64,000 bases of DNA. Source: Gnetum montanum (Eukaryota; Streptophyta; Gnetopsida; Gnetales; Gnetaceae). Under the pieces are notes generated by a model. The model worked only from the letters and a program-made list of their open reading frames with translations, did not search any database and was not told where the DNA came from. The stretch lies in assembly GCA_015680685.1 (NCBI GenBank), contig MNCI01011532.1, positions 374,870-438,869 of the forward strand, read 5' to 3'. Positions 1 through 11,059 of this stretch are shown piece after piece. The position numbers and the translations under genes are program-made. Each line of letters opens with the position of its first letter. The stretch's first letter is position 1.

Positions 1-482
1 AAGATTTGTTGTCATGCCTACGAGATAATTTGGACAATTTTGCTTGGTCTTATGATGATCTTACAGATTTTCGGCAAGATGTGATGACACATAAGATTCC
101 TTTAATGGAAGATTGCAAAACAGTCAAGTAAAAACAAAGAAAATTCAATCCATCGTTTGAACCAGCTATGGAAGCCAAAATCAAGAAGTTGTTGCAAGCA
201 CAAATCATATATCCAGTATGATATTCGACATGGCTTACTAATCTTGTCCCAGTAAGAAAGAAAAATGGTGATATACGACTCTGTGTAGACTTTAGAAATC
301 TAAATGATACTTCAAAGAAAGATAAGTATCCACTTCCGAGAATTGATGAGATGCTTATTAAAGTCACAGGTTGCCAAGTATATTCCTTCCTAGACGGTTT
401 CTCAGGTTATAATCAAATTGTGGTAGATAAGAATGATAGATACAAAACATCATTTATCACTAAGTGGGGAACATCATATATC
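1..482 (+). pseudogene. Ty3/gypsy reverse transcriptase fragment (element A)
   Basis: The frame reads through the linker before RT (F-A-W-S-Y-D-D-L near 35-65) and into RT fingers and palm: NGDIRLCVDFRNLN (about 265-305), PLPRIDEM and FSGYNQIVVDKNDRYKTSF (about 395-455). This order and wording are those of plant Ty3/gypsy RT. In-frame stops occur near 129 (TAA) and 221 (TGA). Homology ends near 482, before the catalytic YxDD block, and the sequence jumps straight into the integrase linker, so about 1.2 kb of RT, RNase H and second RNase H is missing compared with the related copy at 40439-43471. The 5' half of the element lies outside the window. It cannot make an active enzyme. Confidence 0.85.
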
Positions 483-489
483 GCTAGAC

Positions 490-1833
490 ATGTTCCATAC
501 ATTACCAAGCTCCATAACCAGTTGTGCCAAACCAATAACCAATACTCCCAACACATTGCCGATCACATCTATTAGTACAACACATGCAATGAAATGGTAT
601 GACGACATAAAATAATACCTTCTACGCGGTGAAACACCACGACATCTAACAAATGCACAAAAGGATGCAGTACGAAAATGTTCTAAGCAGTATACCCTGG
701 TAGGAGATACGTTGTGTCTTCAGTCCTATGAAGGCATATTGTTAACATGTGTTAGTAGTACCGATGCCCAAACCATCGTCGAACAAGTACAGGACGGACT
801 ATGCAAAGGACATATAGCACCAAAAGCCATGGCAACAAAGATCAGACGCTTAGGCTATTATTGACCACACATGGAATACGACTGTCTCTCCAAGGCTAAA
901 ATATGTAGTACTTGTCAAAAACATAGTAATCTAATCCATGTCCCACCAAATGAGTTGCATACGGCACAAATCACTTGGCCCTTTCAAAAGTGGGGGTTGG
1001 ACCTTATCGGCCCAATAACACCCTCATCTTCTGCGGGGCATAATCTTATTATAACCACAACAGAATATTTCACGAAGTGGGTAGAAGCTACTCCCCTTCA
1101 AAAAACTACATCTAAACACGTGTGCAATTTCATTCTCGAAAACATTGTAACCCATTTTGGCGTTCCCATGACAATCATCACTGACAACGGGCCACAATTT
1201 AGCAGTGCCAAGACCAAAACCTTTTGAGACAGTCTAGGGATCAAACACTCATTTTCATCCCCTTACTATCCTCAGAGCAACGGGCAAGCAGAGGCAACAA
1301 ACAAAACCATCATTACAATACTCAAAAAGATGCTTACCCAAAGCAAGCGGAGATGGCACGAGCAATTGGTATACGCATTGTGGGCATATCGTACTACACA
1401 TCGGACTTCAACAGGTAAAATGACATATAGTCTTATTTATGGTTCAGAAGCTATTTTACCTTTGGAATTACAGGTACCATCTTTAAGGATTACACTTTCC
1501 GAACTCCTCGATGACGGGCAAAACAATGACCTACGCGTCATTGACTTGGACTCGGTGGAGGAGAAACGTGTACGTGCGCTTGATCAGATTGAGTGGTACC
1601 AAAAATAACAACGGCAATGACATCGGTATGACATTCATAAGCACCCCATTAAAGAAGGTGACCTTGTACTTAGGGCCTTTCGAGAACACCTGAACAAATT
1701 CTCAGCCAACTGGGAAGGGCCTTACTTGGTCACCAAAGCATTTGACAACGTAGCATTTAAGCTTGCTGATATGGAAGGGAATGAGCTTGCCAATCTAACC
1801 AATCACTTGTTCCTGAAACCATTCCATATTTGA
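490..1833 (+). pseudogene. Ty3/gypsy integrase, 3' end of pol (element A)
   Basis: Integrase catalyses joining of element cDNA to host DNA. The zinc-binding region is visible at about 805-930 (GHIAPKAMATKIRRLGYY, then DCLSKAKICSTCQ). The catalytic core follows with the first Asp in KWGLDLIGPI (about 988-1018), the second in ITDNGPQFSS (about 1174-1206) and the Glu in NGQAEATNK (about 1276-1302). The C-terminal part includes HWEGP-like WEGPYLVTKAF near 1711-1745 and ends at TGA 1831-1833. The D,D,E residues are all kept, but there are in-frame stops (near 615, 862, 1225, 1606) and frame changes. It is closely parallel to the integrase at 42160-43471. Confidence 0.88.
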
Positions 1834-1839
1834 GTACAA

Positions 1840-2100
1840 GCTCAGGTACGTGTGAGTCCTGGAGTCACAACTATAAACTGATACCACAGAACAGTCCTGG
1901 ATTATGACTTAAAACTGATACCACAGCTCGTCCCGGCATCATGATGATAAACTGATACCACACAATGTCTGCAATGACAATAAACTAGCACCCATCCGGT
2001 ATGACAGCCAACTACCATACTCGCACTAGCCAGAGTCTGCTAAGACTATAAACTAGTTTGCCTCTTCACAGTCCGCTAAGACTATAAACTGGCAAGTTCA
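1840..2100 (+). repeat. tandem array after integrase (element A)
   Basis: About seven degenerate units of roughly 30 bp built around GACTATAAACTGGCA or AAACTGATACCACA follow the integrase stop. The same unit, in more copies, follows the integrase of the related element at 43495-44190. Variable minisatellite arrays at this position are known for Tat/Ogre-type gypsy elements. Confidence 0.75.
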
Positions 2101-3115
2101 TCTCTGGTTCCTCAATTCGCCGCCACATTCAAGCTTTATCACTGCATCGCTCACCATCAGACGATCCTACCAATGTTGTTGCTATTCATATATAGTGCAT
2201 GAAATCACCTCCAATGTCCTTGTTCCATCTGTAGCTGTTTAAGTCTAAGCTCGCTTATTCACCCATGGTTTTCTTGTCTCCTTGGAGTTGTGTTTGCAGG
2301 ATGACACCCAGAAGTTTTCGCATGAGAATGCATTTCATCATAAGCAACAAGGTGAGACATTGTTCACAGCACATCTGGCAAGACTAAATCAAACCGTTCA
2401 CAAGTACATCCCCATTTCCCGGTACATTTTGTATCTATTTAGCCACGCCTCCGATACGCTCAGTACATTCAAAACTATGAGCGGGTTGTTGCACACTGTA
2501 ACATTTTATAGCATTTGCAACACAAAACATAGCACTTGAGCATGAGTACAAGATCAAAGCAAAGCTTCTTCCAAAAAAAAAGAGACAAAGACCCTTGGCA
2601 CTTCCCATCTAAGCCCTAGGCAGGAAGACAATGGTCTTTGAACCAAGTACTCATGTCAAAAATAATCAAGAAACATCCAATTGCATGGCTTTGGCTCTCT
2701 GCCAACAGGATCCCCCAAAGAAGGGTCTTGTTCCTCCAAAGAAGGCAACGCATCATCACGTGGCTTTGGTTTTGCCGATAAGTTCTCTTGGACACTAACC
2801 AAGAGTCTTGTTCCGCCAAAGGATGCACATCGCATGTCTGGATTCCAAGTTTGCTAAATAATGGCTATGGACGAGGATCAGCATGCCACACACCAGAGCA
2901 TCCTCTTTACCAAGCGCAATCTCTCCGCCAATTACCAGTCCCCACAATCTCCATTCCCTCATCCAAATACAAACCTTACTTCTCTAAATCCCATGTACTA
3001 CTGGACACGGTGCGATGATGTCTAGTCAAGTGGCGATAGACAAAATCTCTATCAAGGTGCTTGTGGTGTTTTCTACTTCTTTGTCAACGCTTCTCGGGTT
3101 AATTCCTCTAAGCGT
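2101..3115 (+). other. 3' noncoding region of element A
   Basis: No convincing gene. It belongs to the element because TTGTGTTTGCAGGATGA at about 2288-2304 recurs at 44876-44892 in the same position of the second element. That block looks like a splice acceptor behind a pyrimidine tract. Short repeats of a TCTTGTTCC-CCAAAG motif occur at about 2725-2825. Open frames here are short and not conserved. Confidence 0.55.
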
Positions 3116-3132
3116 CAACAAAGAGGGGCCAA
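3116..3132 (+). promoter_or_regulatory. polypurine tract of element A
   Basis: CAACAAAGAGGGGCCAA lies directly before the TGAAACACC start of the LTR. It would prime plus-strand DNA synthesis. An almost identical tract sits at 45728-45744 before the LTR of the composite element, which supports both calls. Confidence 0.8.
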
Positions 3133-3269
3133 TGAAACACCACAAAATTTCAAGCTTAGTACTTCTCCGACAAGAAGCAGGTCCCTGGGATCCACAGACG
3201 ACCACAACTACATATGGTGTCACACATGGCAACTTCGGAAATCAAAATACTTAATTTTCACTAAGTATG

Positions 3270-3700
3270 CATTCTCGGCGTATATGCCCAACGTATACGC
3301 TCATGTTCATATCCACAACGTATATGCCCAGCGTATACGCCCGACATTCTCAACATACACATCCAGCGTAGATGCCCATTATATATGCCCGACATTCTCA
3401 GTGTACACATCCAGTGTATACGCCCCACATGTACGCTCAGCAGGTACAACTGATGTATACGCCCGGCATGAAATCCTCAAGGACGGCATGGAAGAAGTAC
3501 TCTAGAGTTGGATTTGGCATAAGGCAATAACCACCAGCGTATACGCCCAACAATCATCAGCGTATATGCCCCAGCGCATATGCCCCAACGCCCATCAGCG
3601 TATACGCCTAGCCACCATCAGCGTATACGCCCTGCACATCTAGCGTGTATGCCCAGGGTCTACGCCCACTAGATACAGCGTATACACCTGGCAAATGTAA
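3270..3700 (+). repeat. U3 array of palindromic GCGTATACGC motifs
   Basis: Roughly sixteen copies of a 10-14 bp motif with consensus CAGCGTATACGCCC are spread over 430 bp, some exact, some with T for C. GCGTATACGC is a perfect palindrome. Spacing is irregular, so this is an array of binding-site-like motifs rather than a strict satellite. It sits just upstream of the LTR TATA box. Confidence 0.8.
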
Positions 3701-3785
3701 CATGCTGTACACTTGTAAATTTTACGCTTTTGCACCCGGTCAATGCACCACGTGTCGCCCAACCTAAGTCTAGCGTTAAAACCTG

Positions 3786-3793
3786 TATAAAAG
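3786..3793 (+). promoter_or_regulatory. TATA box of LTR A
   Basis: TATAAAAG about 650 bp into the LTR, directly downstream of the palindromic motif array, is the likely core promoter of the element. Confidence 0.6.
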
Positions 3794-4381
3794 CCCCAAT
3801 TTTTTACGAGACCCGAGGTCGATTGGCAAAATTCTAGAGCACACCAGAGAGCAAAGACGCTAAGCACCAGAGCAGAAAACCTCATATGCTGGACAACCCT
3901 GTACGCTGAGCATATAGCCTCTACGCTGTGCCTACAGTGCAAACCAACCCACAATTATCCATGCATCCACCGGGGCTTTTCGTCCGCCTTGTGTCCCAGT
4001 CACAACGGCGTTAGACCGATGCATTGTACTCTCATTCTGTAATGTCATTGTTACATTTTCTTCCCAAAATTGTTTACAGTTTGCATTAATTGTTGCATAT
4101 ATTCTGTTTACGCTCGTTTACATCTACGCTCTGTTCGCATTAGTTACACTGTTTACGCTCTGATTTACGTCTGTTATGTTGTTTACGTATAACCCAGCGT
4201 ATAACACCTCGGTGTGCGTTTGGGGAAATCTTTGCTTGATCCGCGTGTGGACCACTCAAGGTACTCTATTTTCGTTCATTCCAACTCGCCCTCAGGTGAA
4301 GGTAGGGTCTTCTGTGCATGTCCTGTGATCCCACGGTCTTTGTTTCCTTCTTGCCAGAGACCGACGATTTCGGACGATACA

Positions 4382-5350
4382 GCTTCAAAATGCAATACAA
4401 CAACAAATTCCTTGAAGAAGGAAAGAAGATCAACTTTTATACAAGTTGGGGTAATGGGAAACAAACTAACGAAGAAGTGGAGGCTAATGCAAAAACTTCT
4501 CAACTCATCTACATGGCTCTCACTAATGGTGATTCATCAAATGATAAACTAGATGACAATGAGAGGTTTGATTTATTATGTAAAGAACTTTTAAATTTCC
4601 AAAATATTTACACTAAGTTAAATAAATAAGTCAAGTCTAAAGATGAGGAAATATCCTCATTAAACTTAATTTTTTATCTTAATAAAAAATTCTTAGACCT
4701 TAAGGCTAAGAATGAAGCACTAACTACATCATGTGAGAAAATAAAAGAACTTGTTGATGTTAGGCTAGTGAATGGAAGAATAACAAAAGGAAAAGATTCT
4801 TTTCAAATGCTTCTTGGACAAGGAAGAAGCCCACAAGACAAAAGTGGACTTGGATGCTTCCACTAATAAGAGGAACCTTCATCTCATCTAAAGGAACTAT
4901 CAAGGAACAATAACTCTACATCAAGGGAAGTTTCTATCCAACATAAAACTCCTTAAAGGTTTGGTCCTTCTAGTTATTTTTTCAATAGGAGAATTAGATG
5001 TTATTATTGTAACAAGATTGGACATAAACAATGGGAGTGTAATATAAAGCTTTATCATATGAGTACATGGACATATCACAAGACTCCTTGGCTTTATCAA
5101 AGTGCACCAATAAATGGTTTTATGCAGGATCATAAAGAATATTGAAAGTCAACCTAAAGAACCAAGGTTGTCAAAAGGGAATGGATAATTAAACAAGACC
5201 AAGGGCATCAAGACACTTTCCCTAACAAATTTGTAAGAGGAATTCATGCATTGGACATTGGAAAAGTTTGATTCAAAAGAGATTCCTCAAATGAGGAAAC
5301 ACATTCTTTAGCTCTTTTGACATCACGATAGGTAGGTAGAGGTAAGATTT
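4382..5350 (+). pseudogene. copia-type gag remnant with zinc knuckle
   Basis: The frame contains a charged, coiled-coil-like stretch at about 4520-4780 (LDDNERFDLLCKELLNFQ, then KNEALTTSCEKIKELVD), as in the C-terminal part of many plant Ty1/copia gag proteins. A CCHC zinc knuckle, CYYCNKIGHKQWEC (C-X2-C-X4-H-X4-C), follows at about 4997-5040. Stops at 4627, 4864-4869 and 5143 break it, and no protease or pol follows. LTR A ends exactly where this sequence starts, so this is probably the target element A landed in. The copia assignment is by resemblance; the knuckle is clear. Confidence 0.6.
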
Positions 5351-5379
5351 TGTTTTTGTTTTCAAGGTTTAATTAAGAC

Positions 5380-5660
5380 TATAAACCCATGTCAACCTTC
5401 CAAGACCTCATCTTGACATTTGAAGAAAGACATCTTTCAAAAGTGAAAGACATCTCTGCCAAGACATCTTTGGTAGAACAAAGACATCTCTCTAAGTTTT
5501 TGTTTGTTGTTGGAAATATGTCTTTGATAAATGAAAGATGTCTAATATATCTTTTACATGTTAAAAATACATCTTTTTGTCAAAAAATACATCTCATTTT
5601 TTGTTCAAAGCCCTTGTTTACCCATGATTATAAAAGATAAAACCCCCATTTTTGTCATAT
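5380..5660 (+). repeat. AAAGACATCT repeat block with TATA box
   Basis: Some eight copies of an AAAGACATCT(C/T)T motif in 200 bp are followed by TATAAAAG near 5629. The layout (motif array, TATA, then an ORF) suggests a fragment of another LTR or promoter. The ends of such an LTR cannot be placed. Confidence 0.4.
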
Positions 5661-5721
5661 TCCTTCACAAAGATCCCACATAGATGACTAGGGATCCACC
5701 ATTCATAACGGTTTTGGTAAG

Positions 5722-6232
5722 GATGGCTCACAAGAAGATTGGCACATCTAGAAATCCATCCAAGAAACATGCAAGAGGAAGTTCCAGCATTATGTTACCT
5801 TCATACATGCCCCAATTTTGAAGTACATGTGCTCAGCACATGTTTGAGGCTATAAGAATCACCACCATTATTTTTGAGCATTCTCTTAATTTCCCTCTAC
5901 ATAGACAACAGGCTCTATTAGATTATTTTAAGCTTTTGCACTAGACTACATTCTTTTCCATGAATTTTCTTATGTCTAAAGTGTTAATTCAAGAATTCTA
6001 TTGTAACATTGTTAGTTCTGATGCAATTTTCAGGGCTTTTACACCCACTATTGGTGGGGTTGTTATTGAAGTATCTCCTCAAATTGTTAATGCACTTCTA
6101 GGTATTTCTAGTTCTGATGTTTTTTGGATTACTATGGATTCTATCCATGACATTTATACAAATGGTATTATGCTCATATCTCATGATGAATTATATGATG
6201 TATTATTTGGGAGAGATATGTCTTTTGATTAG
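5722..6232 (+). pseudogene. putative plant transposon protein-like ORF
   Basis: An ATG at 5722 opens a basic N-terminus (MAHKKIGTSRNPSKKHARG) that stops at 5818. A continuation in frame runs to 6232, with VLIQEFYCNI and VVIEVSPQIVNALLGI. The E-F-Y-x-N and V-x-I-N-x-L-L-G-I pattern is typical of the domain called 'putative plant transposon protein', common in plant LTR elements and of unknown biochemical role. It is broken by at least two stops and cut off downstream by the composite element's LTR at 6286. Confidence 0.5.
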
Positions 6233-6285
6233 GATCACATTGAGTAGAGCAAGATGACTCTAGATGCCTTCACCTTGTCACTTAT

Positions 6286-7640
6286 TGAAACACCCCCAAA
6301 TTTGGGCCATCATGTCCCAACTACAAATTGATCTAAGTGTCAACACAATTGTTGAGACTACACTCTCTACTATTGGGACTACTCTCCAAAGCATAGTCAG
6401 TGTGGCTTTCACAAAAATTTTAAATTTACAAGATTTTCCCAAGTGTCAAGGCAACAATTGTAGAGTTTGGTTGGCATGGAAGAAAAAGTTTAGAAAATTT
6501 TCTCATTTCTAGAACTACACTCCCTACTACATTCTAGAGTATAGTTAGGGTAGTCTACACAAAGAAACTAGTTTTGGCAAAAATTTTCTAACTATCGAGA
6601 CTACGCTCTCCACTGCTAGGAATATGCTCTAGGGCATAGTCAATGTAGTTAGCATCAAGGCCTAGGTTTTTGTAGATTTCTCCTATCTATTAAGACTACA
6701 ATCAAGAGCTTAGTTAAGCATACTCAACTGAAAGCCTAATTTCGCAAAAATTTTCTAAGTGCTAGACTACACTCCAAAGTGTAGTTGAGCATAGTCATGT
6801 AAAACAACCTTCAAAAGTATCTAGCATGTAGCATTGGCATTCACATCAACTCCAACACACCTCCAGCAAGTAGGATCAACAATTTTTATCTCTTTTGCAT
6901 CCCCCAATTTGTCCCAAAATTGTACCTATGCTCGACACCACTCAAGAAAGTGGATAGCATAGTCTCCAAAATTTCATTCTTTTGCATTTTTTGGCTACAT
7001 TACAGTCTTCTTGGCATTCACACATGCAGTCGGGAAACATAGTCACAATCTGGTAGTCTTGCAAGCTCCATTAGAGCACACCAATAGAACACCATTTACT
7101 TGAATGAAGAGTGTAGTTGGGTGCAACATAGTCCCAACTATCCCATTGCCATGCAGCACCTGATCCATGGTTCACAACAATCCTAATCCTATAAAGACCC
7201 TCATGCTCTATGTTCTAGGGGTTGGAAATTTTTGCATTCAGTTGGCATTTTGGAATTTTATTAGCAAACTCATTGGAGAATTATGCAAGAGCAAGTTCAA
7301 GGAAGAGCACTAGTAGACATCTTTACATACTACCCAATCCACCACAGATCACTATAGACCATGGGACACCATGGAAACCAACCCAAAAGGCATAGACTTC
7401 ATGGTAGACATTAGTTTTCATGGCCCAAACACCTTAAGACTATAACTACACTACCTATTGTGCCTATTTGTATACCATGTACCTCCTTACCCTTCTTGAA
7501 ATTAACTATGCTCTCCCCATTTAGGATGATGTTTCTTTCTCTCTCACTCTCTTCCTACGCATTTTTTAGCATTTTTATTCACATTCTAGCATTTACTTGC
7601 AAATTTTCATTATTTTTTCATGTAATCGCATGTTGACACC
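6286..7640 (+). repeat. 5' LTR of the composite Tat/Ogre-like element (3' end approximate)
   Basis: It begins TGAAACACCCCC and aligns over several hundred bases with the 3' LTR at 45745-46225, for example a shared AAATTTGGGC and CTAAGTGTCAACACA, with many substitutions. The U3 carries repeated GAGCATAGTC/ACTACACTCTCC motifs (about 6340-6800). A TATA box lies at 7190. The 5-bp sequence CTTAT before the LTR would be the target duplication, but its partner is not readable because the 3' LTR is cut. I could not fix the LTR end or a tRNA primer site, so the right boundary is only a guess. Confidence 0.7.
7190..7196 (+). promoter_or_regulatory. TATA box of the 5' LTR
   Basis: TATAAAG about 900 bp into the LTR, downstream of the U3 motif array. 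Likely promoter for the element's genomic RNA. Confidence 0.5.
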
Positions 7641-7666
7641 TCTATTTTTGAGGAAAACCCTTAACT

Positions 7667-7978
7667 ATGCTCACCCCCATTGACATCATTGATGCCACAA
7701 ACATCATGCAAGCACTTAACAATGTTATGGCATCACGTTTAGTAAGTCCTAGTTTGATCGACAAGACTATTCTGGACACCTTGTCTCCACCTCCAATAGG
7801 CCCTCTTGTAGACACGATGTCAAAGCTATACACTCGCAAACTTCTTGGTGTTCCCATTCCAACCTCTGATGTTTTTGATCGCTATAGTTTTCTAGCACTA
7901 GAAGGAGGGCTAGTGCCATTTCCTTCTATAGTCTTCATTGGTTGTTATCTAGTGTGCTCTCTCCACCACTATTGCTAG
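7667..7978 (+). CDS. ORF1-like reading frame upstream of gag
   Basis: An open frame of 103 codons from ATG 7667 to TAG 7976-7978, with no recognised domain. It stands between the 5' LTR and gag. Ogre-type elements are known to carry an extra ORF1 of unknown function in this place, and that position is the only reason to give it weight. It may be a remnant of a longer frame. Confidence 0.35.
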   Translation: MLTPIDIIDATNIMQALNNVMASRLVSPSLIDKTILDTLSPPPIGPLVDTMSKLYTRKLLGVPIPTSDVFDRYSFLALEGGLVPFPSIVFIGCYLVCSLHHYC

Positions 7979-8879
7979 CTTCAGGCTAGCATAGACTTGA
8001 CACTCTTGTGGACCTACCTCATGCAGTAGCTGGATCTTAGGCCAACATAGGCATTGTCTATAAAATAGTTGGTGTAGACTTCACCCTATTATCAATTCCC
8101 CTAGAACCCCACGTAGCAACCCCAAACCATATGTCCAACACTTAGTTAAATTTTGGGTGCTCAAGAGAGCATAGTTGGCTCTTAGCATAGTTAGTGTAGT
8201 GCTAGAGTTAGTTTTTTTCAACAATTTCTACAGTTAGCCATTTTTCATAGTTTTTACGTAGCCATTTTTATATCCATTTCACACTTAGCCATTTTTTTGT
8301 AGTCCTAAGACTTAACCATTTTTTAGAAATTTTCAAAGTTAGCTATTTTTTCTTCACTTACAATATGAACTCTAGGTAACCTTTAGCACTGCTCCTGAGT
8401 ACACTCGTTGTCCTGTCAACTTAACAAGAAAATAGGATTGATCACCCTACCAATCCTACCATGGTAGAGCCTAGAAAATATCTTAGGTTGTTAATCTAGA
8501 AAGCCAAGTACACAATGCTCAATGATGAGTAGTATAACTTCATTTGCATGAAGCTCTAGGTAGGTCTATTTGTAGACTGCCAAAACATGAAGGCCAAATA
8601 AAGTTACAAGATCATACACCAAAACAAATGGGAGTACATCCCCTCTACTATTAACTTCATTTTGCTCACTAAGCCCTATTGGTGAATGCTCACCTGGCTC
8701 ATCCCAATGAATGAGCATGAGGTAGGGATAAACTATGAGCAGCCCATGCAAGAAGAGTAGGATGAGTTTAAAGCTCGTTCAAAGCATGAGGACTCTTTTA
8801 AATACATCCTTCTAGCAAGCAATCCCTAGTTCAATACCTTCACAATCCCACTCATCTATCTTCATGAAGATAGTTATAG
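7979..8879 (+). other. stretch between ORF1-like frame and gag
   Basis: No gene recognised. Many TAG triplets interrupt every frame. Repeats of TTAGCCATTTTT occur at about 8230-8350. It is probably decayed element coding or leader sequence. Confidence 0.4.
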
Positions 8880-10407
8880 CTCTGGTGTCACCCCCCAAGT
8901 CAACCCCTATGGTGGCGACCCACCATACATACTACACATGCCAAGACATGGTGCCTCCATTTAACATACCCCTTGTGGTATAGTCAGAACTTGCTCAAAC
9001 TTCCCTACCAGCAAATTTTATGACTGCATAGCCTTACATGCATACCATGCATATTTCTCAAACTCAAATGACTCAAGCATCCTATGTCCTACCTATCTCA
9101 CTTACATCATCAGCAATGGCCCAAACCATGCATCCATGGCTTACCTCGATTACTCTACTAGTAGCTCAGCCTACACAACAAGCAACACAACTGATGTAGC
9201 CCACGACAACCTCCCTGAGCTTGGATCAAGCATTCCAACTCATCTAGACTCTAATAGAGGAGGTTAAATAGCTCAAGGCTACCTCCTTAAAAACTATCCA
9301 TGTGATGGACTTCTAGGACAATTTGATTAGTCCTACTATGCCACCACTAACCCTCCCAACTGAGATTCCATTGCCCCACTTAACCAAGTATAATGGTGAG
9401 TAGAATACTAATGCATACCTCATAACATTTCAGTCTAAGTGCCTTTTATTGCAAGCATGGCCACATGCCATAATATGAGTGTTTTCCATGTTCTTAACTA
9501 GCAAGGCATTAGACTAGTACTATGCACTACCCAAGGCCTTCATTTCCTCCTTGGACGATCTCCTCAGCTAGTTTGTCATGTGCTTCAAGTATAACTTGAA
9601 GCTACAAGCAACCTTAGACTAGCTTATGCAAATTAAGTAGGGCCACTTAGAGCCCATGCAAAAATTCATACCATGTTGGAGTGCTTCACTCAATGAAATC
9701 CATGAGCCCATTGCTAAAACGCACTTGCTAGTGATCTTCAAGGGTGCAATGAATGACTTTATTAAGTCAAATTTGTACTATCTAGCCTAGCAATCCTTAA
9801 GCCAAGCATTTGCTCAAACCAAGAGTAAATAGGATGTGGTGGAAGCCAACAAGGACCTAACCTATGTGGCCTACAAGAACTTGCACAAGAAGAAGGATAA
9901 AGACAAGGGCAAAAAATGAAAATAGTGGTAACAATGGCTAATGAGGCCAAGCCAACTAACCCTAACCCAATGACGATGCCACCTAAGACCCCAGCCAACA
10001 ACAAGGCTTTTGACCCTAGAACTATAGTAAGCAACTAGTCCATATCATTGACAGCCATGGGGCAAGTCGCCTCAAGGTCCAACTTTGAATGCAAGGACTA
10101 CTCAAAGTACATCCCTTTGCCCCAGAAGCTATCAAAACTCCTCGATCAATTGCTTAAGTCTGAAAGAATCCAGTACAAGCAAATGTCCGCAGATGCTTGC
10201 AAGAGACATGATAGATACTATGAGCTCCTTAGGAATCCCTTGGCTATAGCCCCAAATGAACCTCTAGTCCCTAATCATTTCAAGCTAGATAGGTTCTGCT
10301 ATTACCATCAATTGCCTAGCCAGAACACTAACTTCTACATGGCTCTACAAGATGACATCCAATGCATGATCAATAAAGGCGAGTTGGTGCTTGATGCAAC
10401 CAACTAA
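8880..10407 (+). pseudogene. gag of the composite Ty3/gypsy element
   Basis: Gag forms the particle that packages element RNA. A retrotransposon gag (capsid) region is visible at about 9385-9720: TKYNGE, AYLITFQSKCLLLQAWPHA, LTSKALD-YYALP and LKLQATLD. The C-terminal part (an open stretch from 10048 to 10407) ends in CYYH...DDIQCMINKGEL, the usual gypsy gag tail with a degenerate zinc-knuckle-like element. The frame is interrupted by many stops, almost all TAG at places where Gln or Trp would be expected (for instance before 'YYALP' and after 'YNGE'). No active product is possible. Confidence 0.75.
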
Positions 10408-11059
10408 TTTACACTCGAAATTAATCAATGAGGGTCTATAAGGACCATTTGAACATGAGTGATGTAGAGTAAACCATCAACACTATTAGCATTAACAACA
10501 ACCCCAAGCTAGCGTAATGACCATTTGTGATCTATTTGCCCTCTAGCAACACTAGAGCCCCCTTGTCTGCCACAAATTCAAGGTTCCCTTTTATTATTAG
10601 AGCACCATCTGGGGCACCCACAATACCCTTTGTGGTTAGGGTCCCATAGCATGTTGTAGGAGCAAAATCCTAGTCACCCTTTACTATTAGGATGCTACAA
10701 CATGAAAACTCCTCACCTACCTAGAGTCCAATGGTGGACCATGCATCAACCCTTGCTCATCCAAGGGATCATCTTGCAAGAAACACTAGTAGAACATCTA
10801 GGTGGCAACCAAGAAGGCCTAACAAATGACTCACTAACAAAATTCTTAGGCAACACTAGGAGTAAAGAGAGCTAAGTCTACTAAAGCCAGTCCCCTTGTC
10901 CACCATCCCTATGGCCAAATCAATCGAGAAGGTCACCACAAGCAACTAGAAACTAAGTGTTGAGGCTCATAAGTAGCCAAGCCAAGCCAAGCCCAAATTT
11001 CCTCCACAAGAGATTCATCTCTTGGACTACATGGAGGAGGTGAAGGCCAACAAAATGGT
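10408..11059 (+). other. decayed gag-protease linker
   Basis: No intact frame. It lies between the gag tail and the protease block and is probably linker coding sequence with many TAG stops. Confidence 0.4.

Larger units (their letters stand above)
3133..4381 (+). repeat. 3' LTR of element A
   Basis: It starts TGAAACACC right after the polypurine tract and ends in GATTTCGGACGATACA, a TG...CA structure of 1249 bp. The end resembles the end of the solo LTR at 18436-20019 (GACGTTTTCAGTTGCTACA). Inside are a U3 repeat array (3270-3700), a TATA box (3786) and a U5 with repeated TTTACGCTC (about 4085-4185). The 5' partner LTR is outside the window, so the boundary rests on the tract, the TG/CA ends and the solo-LTR comparison. 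Confidence 0.78.

Noticed and set aside
3261-3700. Possible CRISPR-like or satellite array of GCGTATACGC
   Set aside because: Repeats are 10-14 bp, irregularly spaced and variable, within a plant LTR; not a CRISPR array and not a regular satellite.
3640-3954. Minus-strand open frame of 104 codons in LTR A
   Set aside because: It lies across the U3 array and TATA region and has no similarity to known families.
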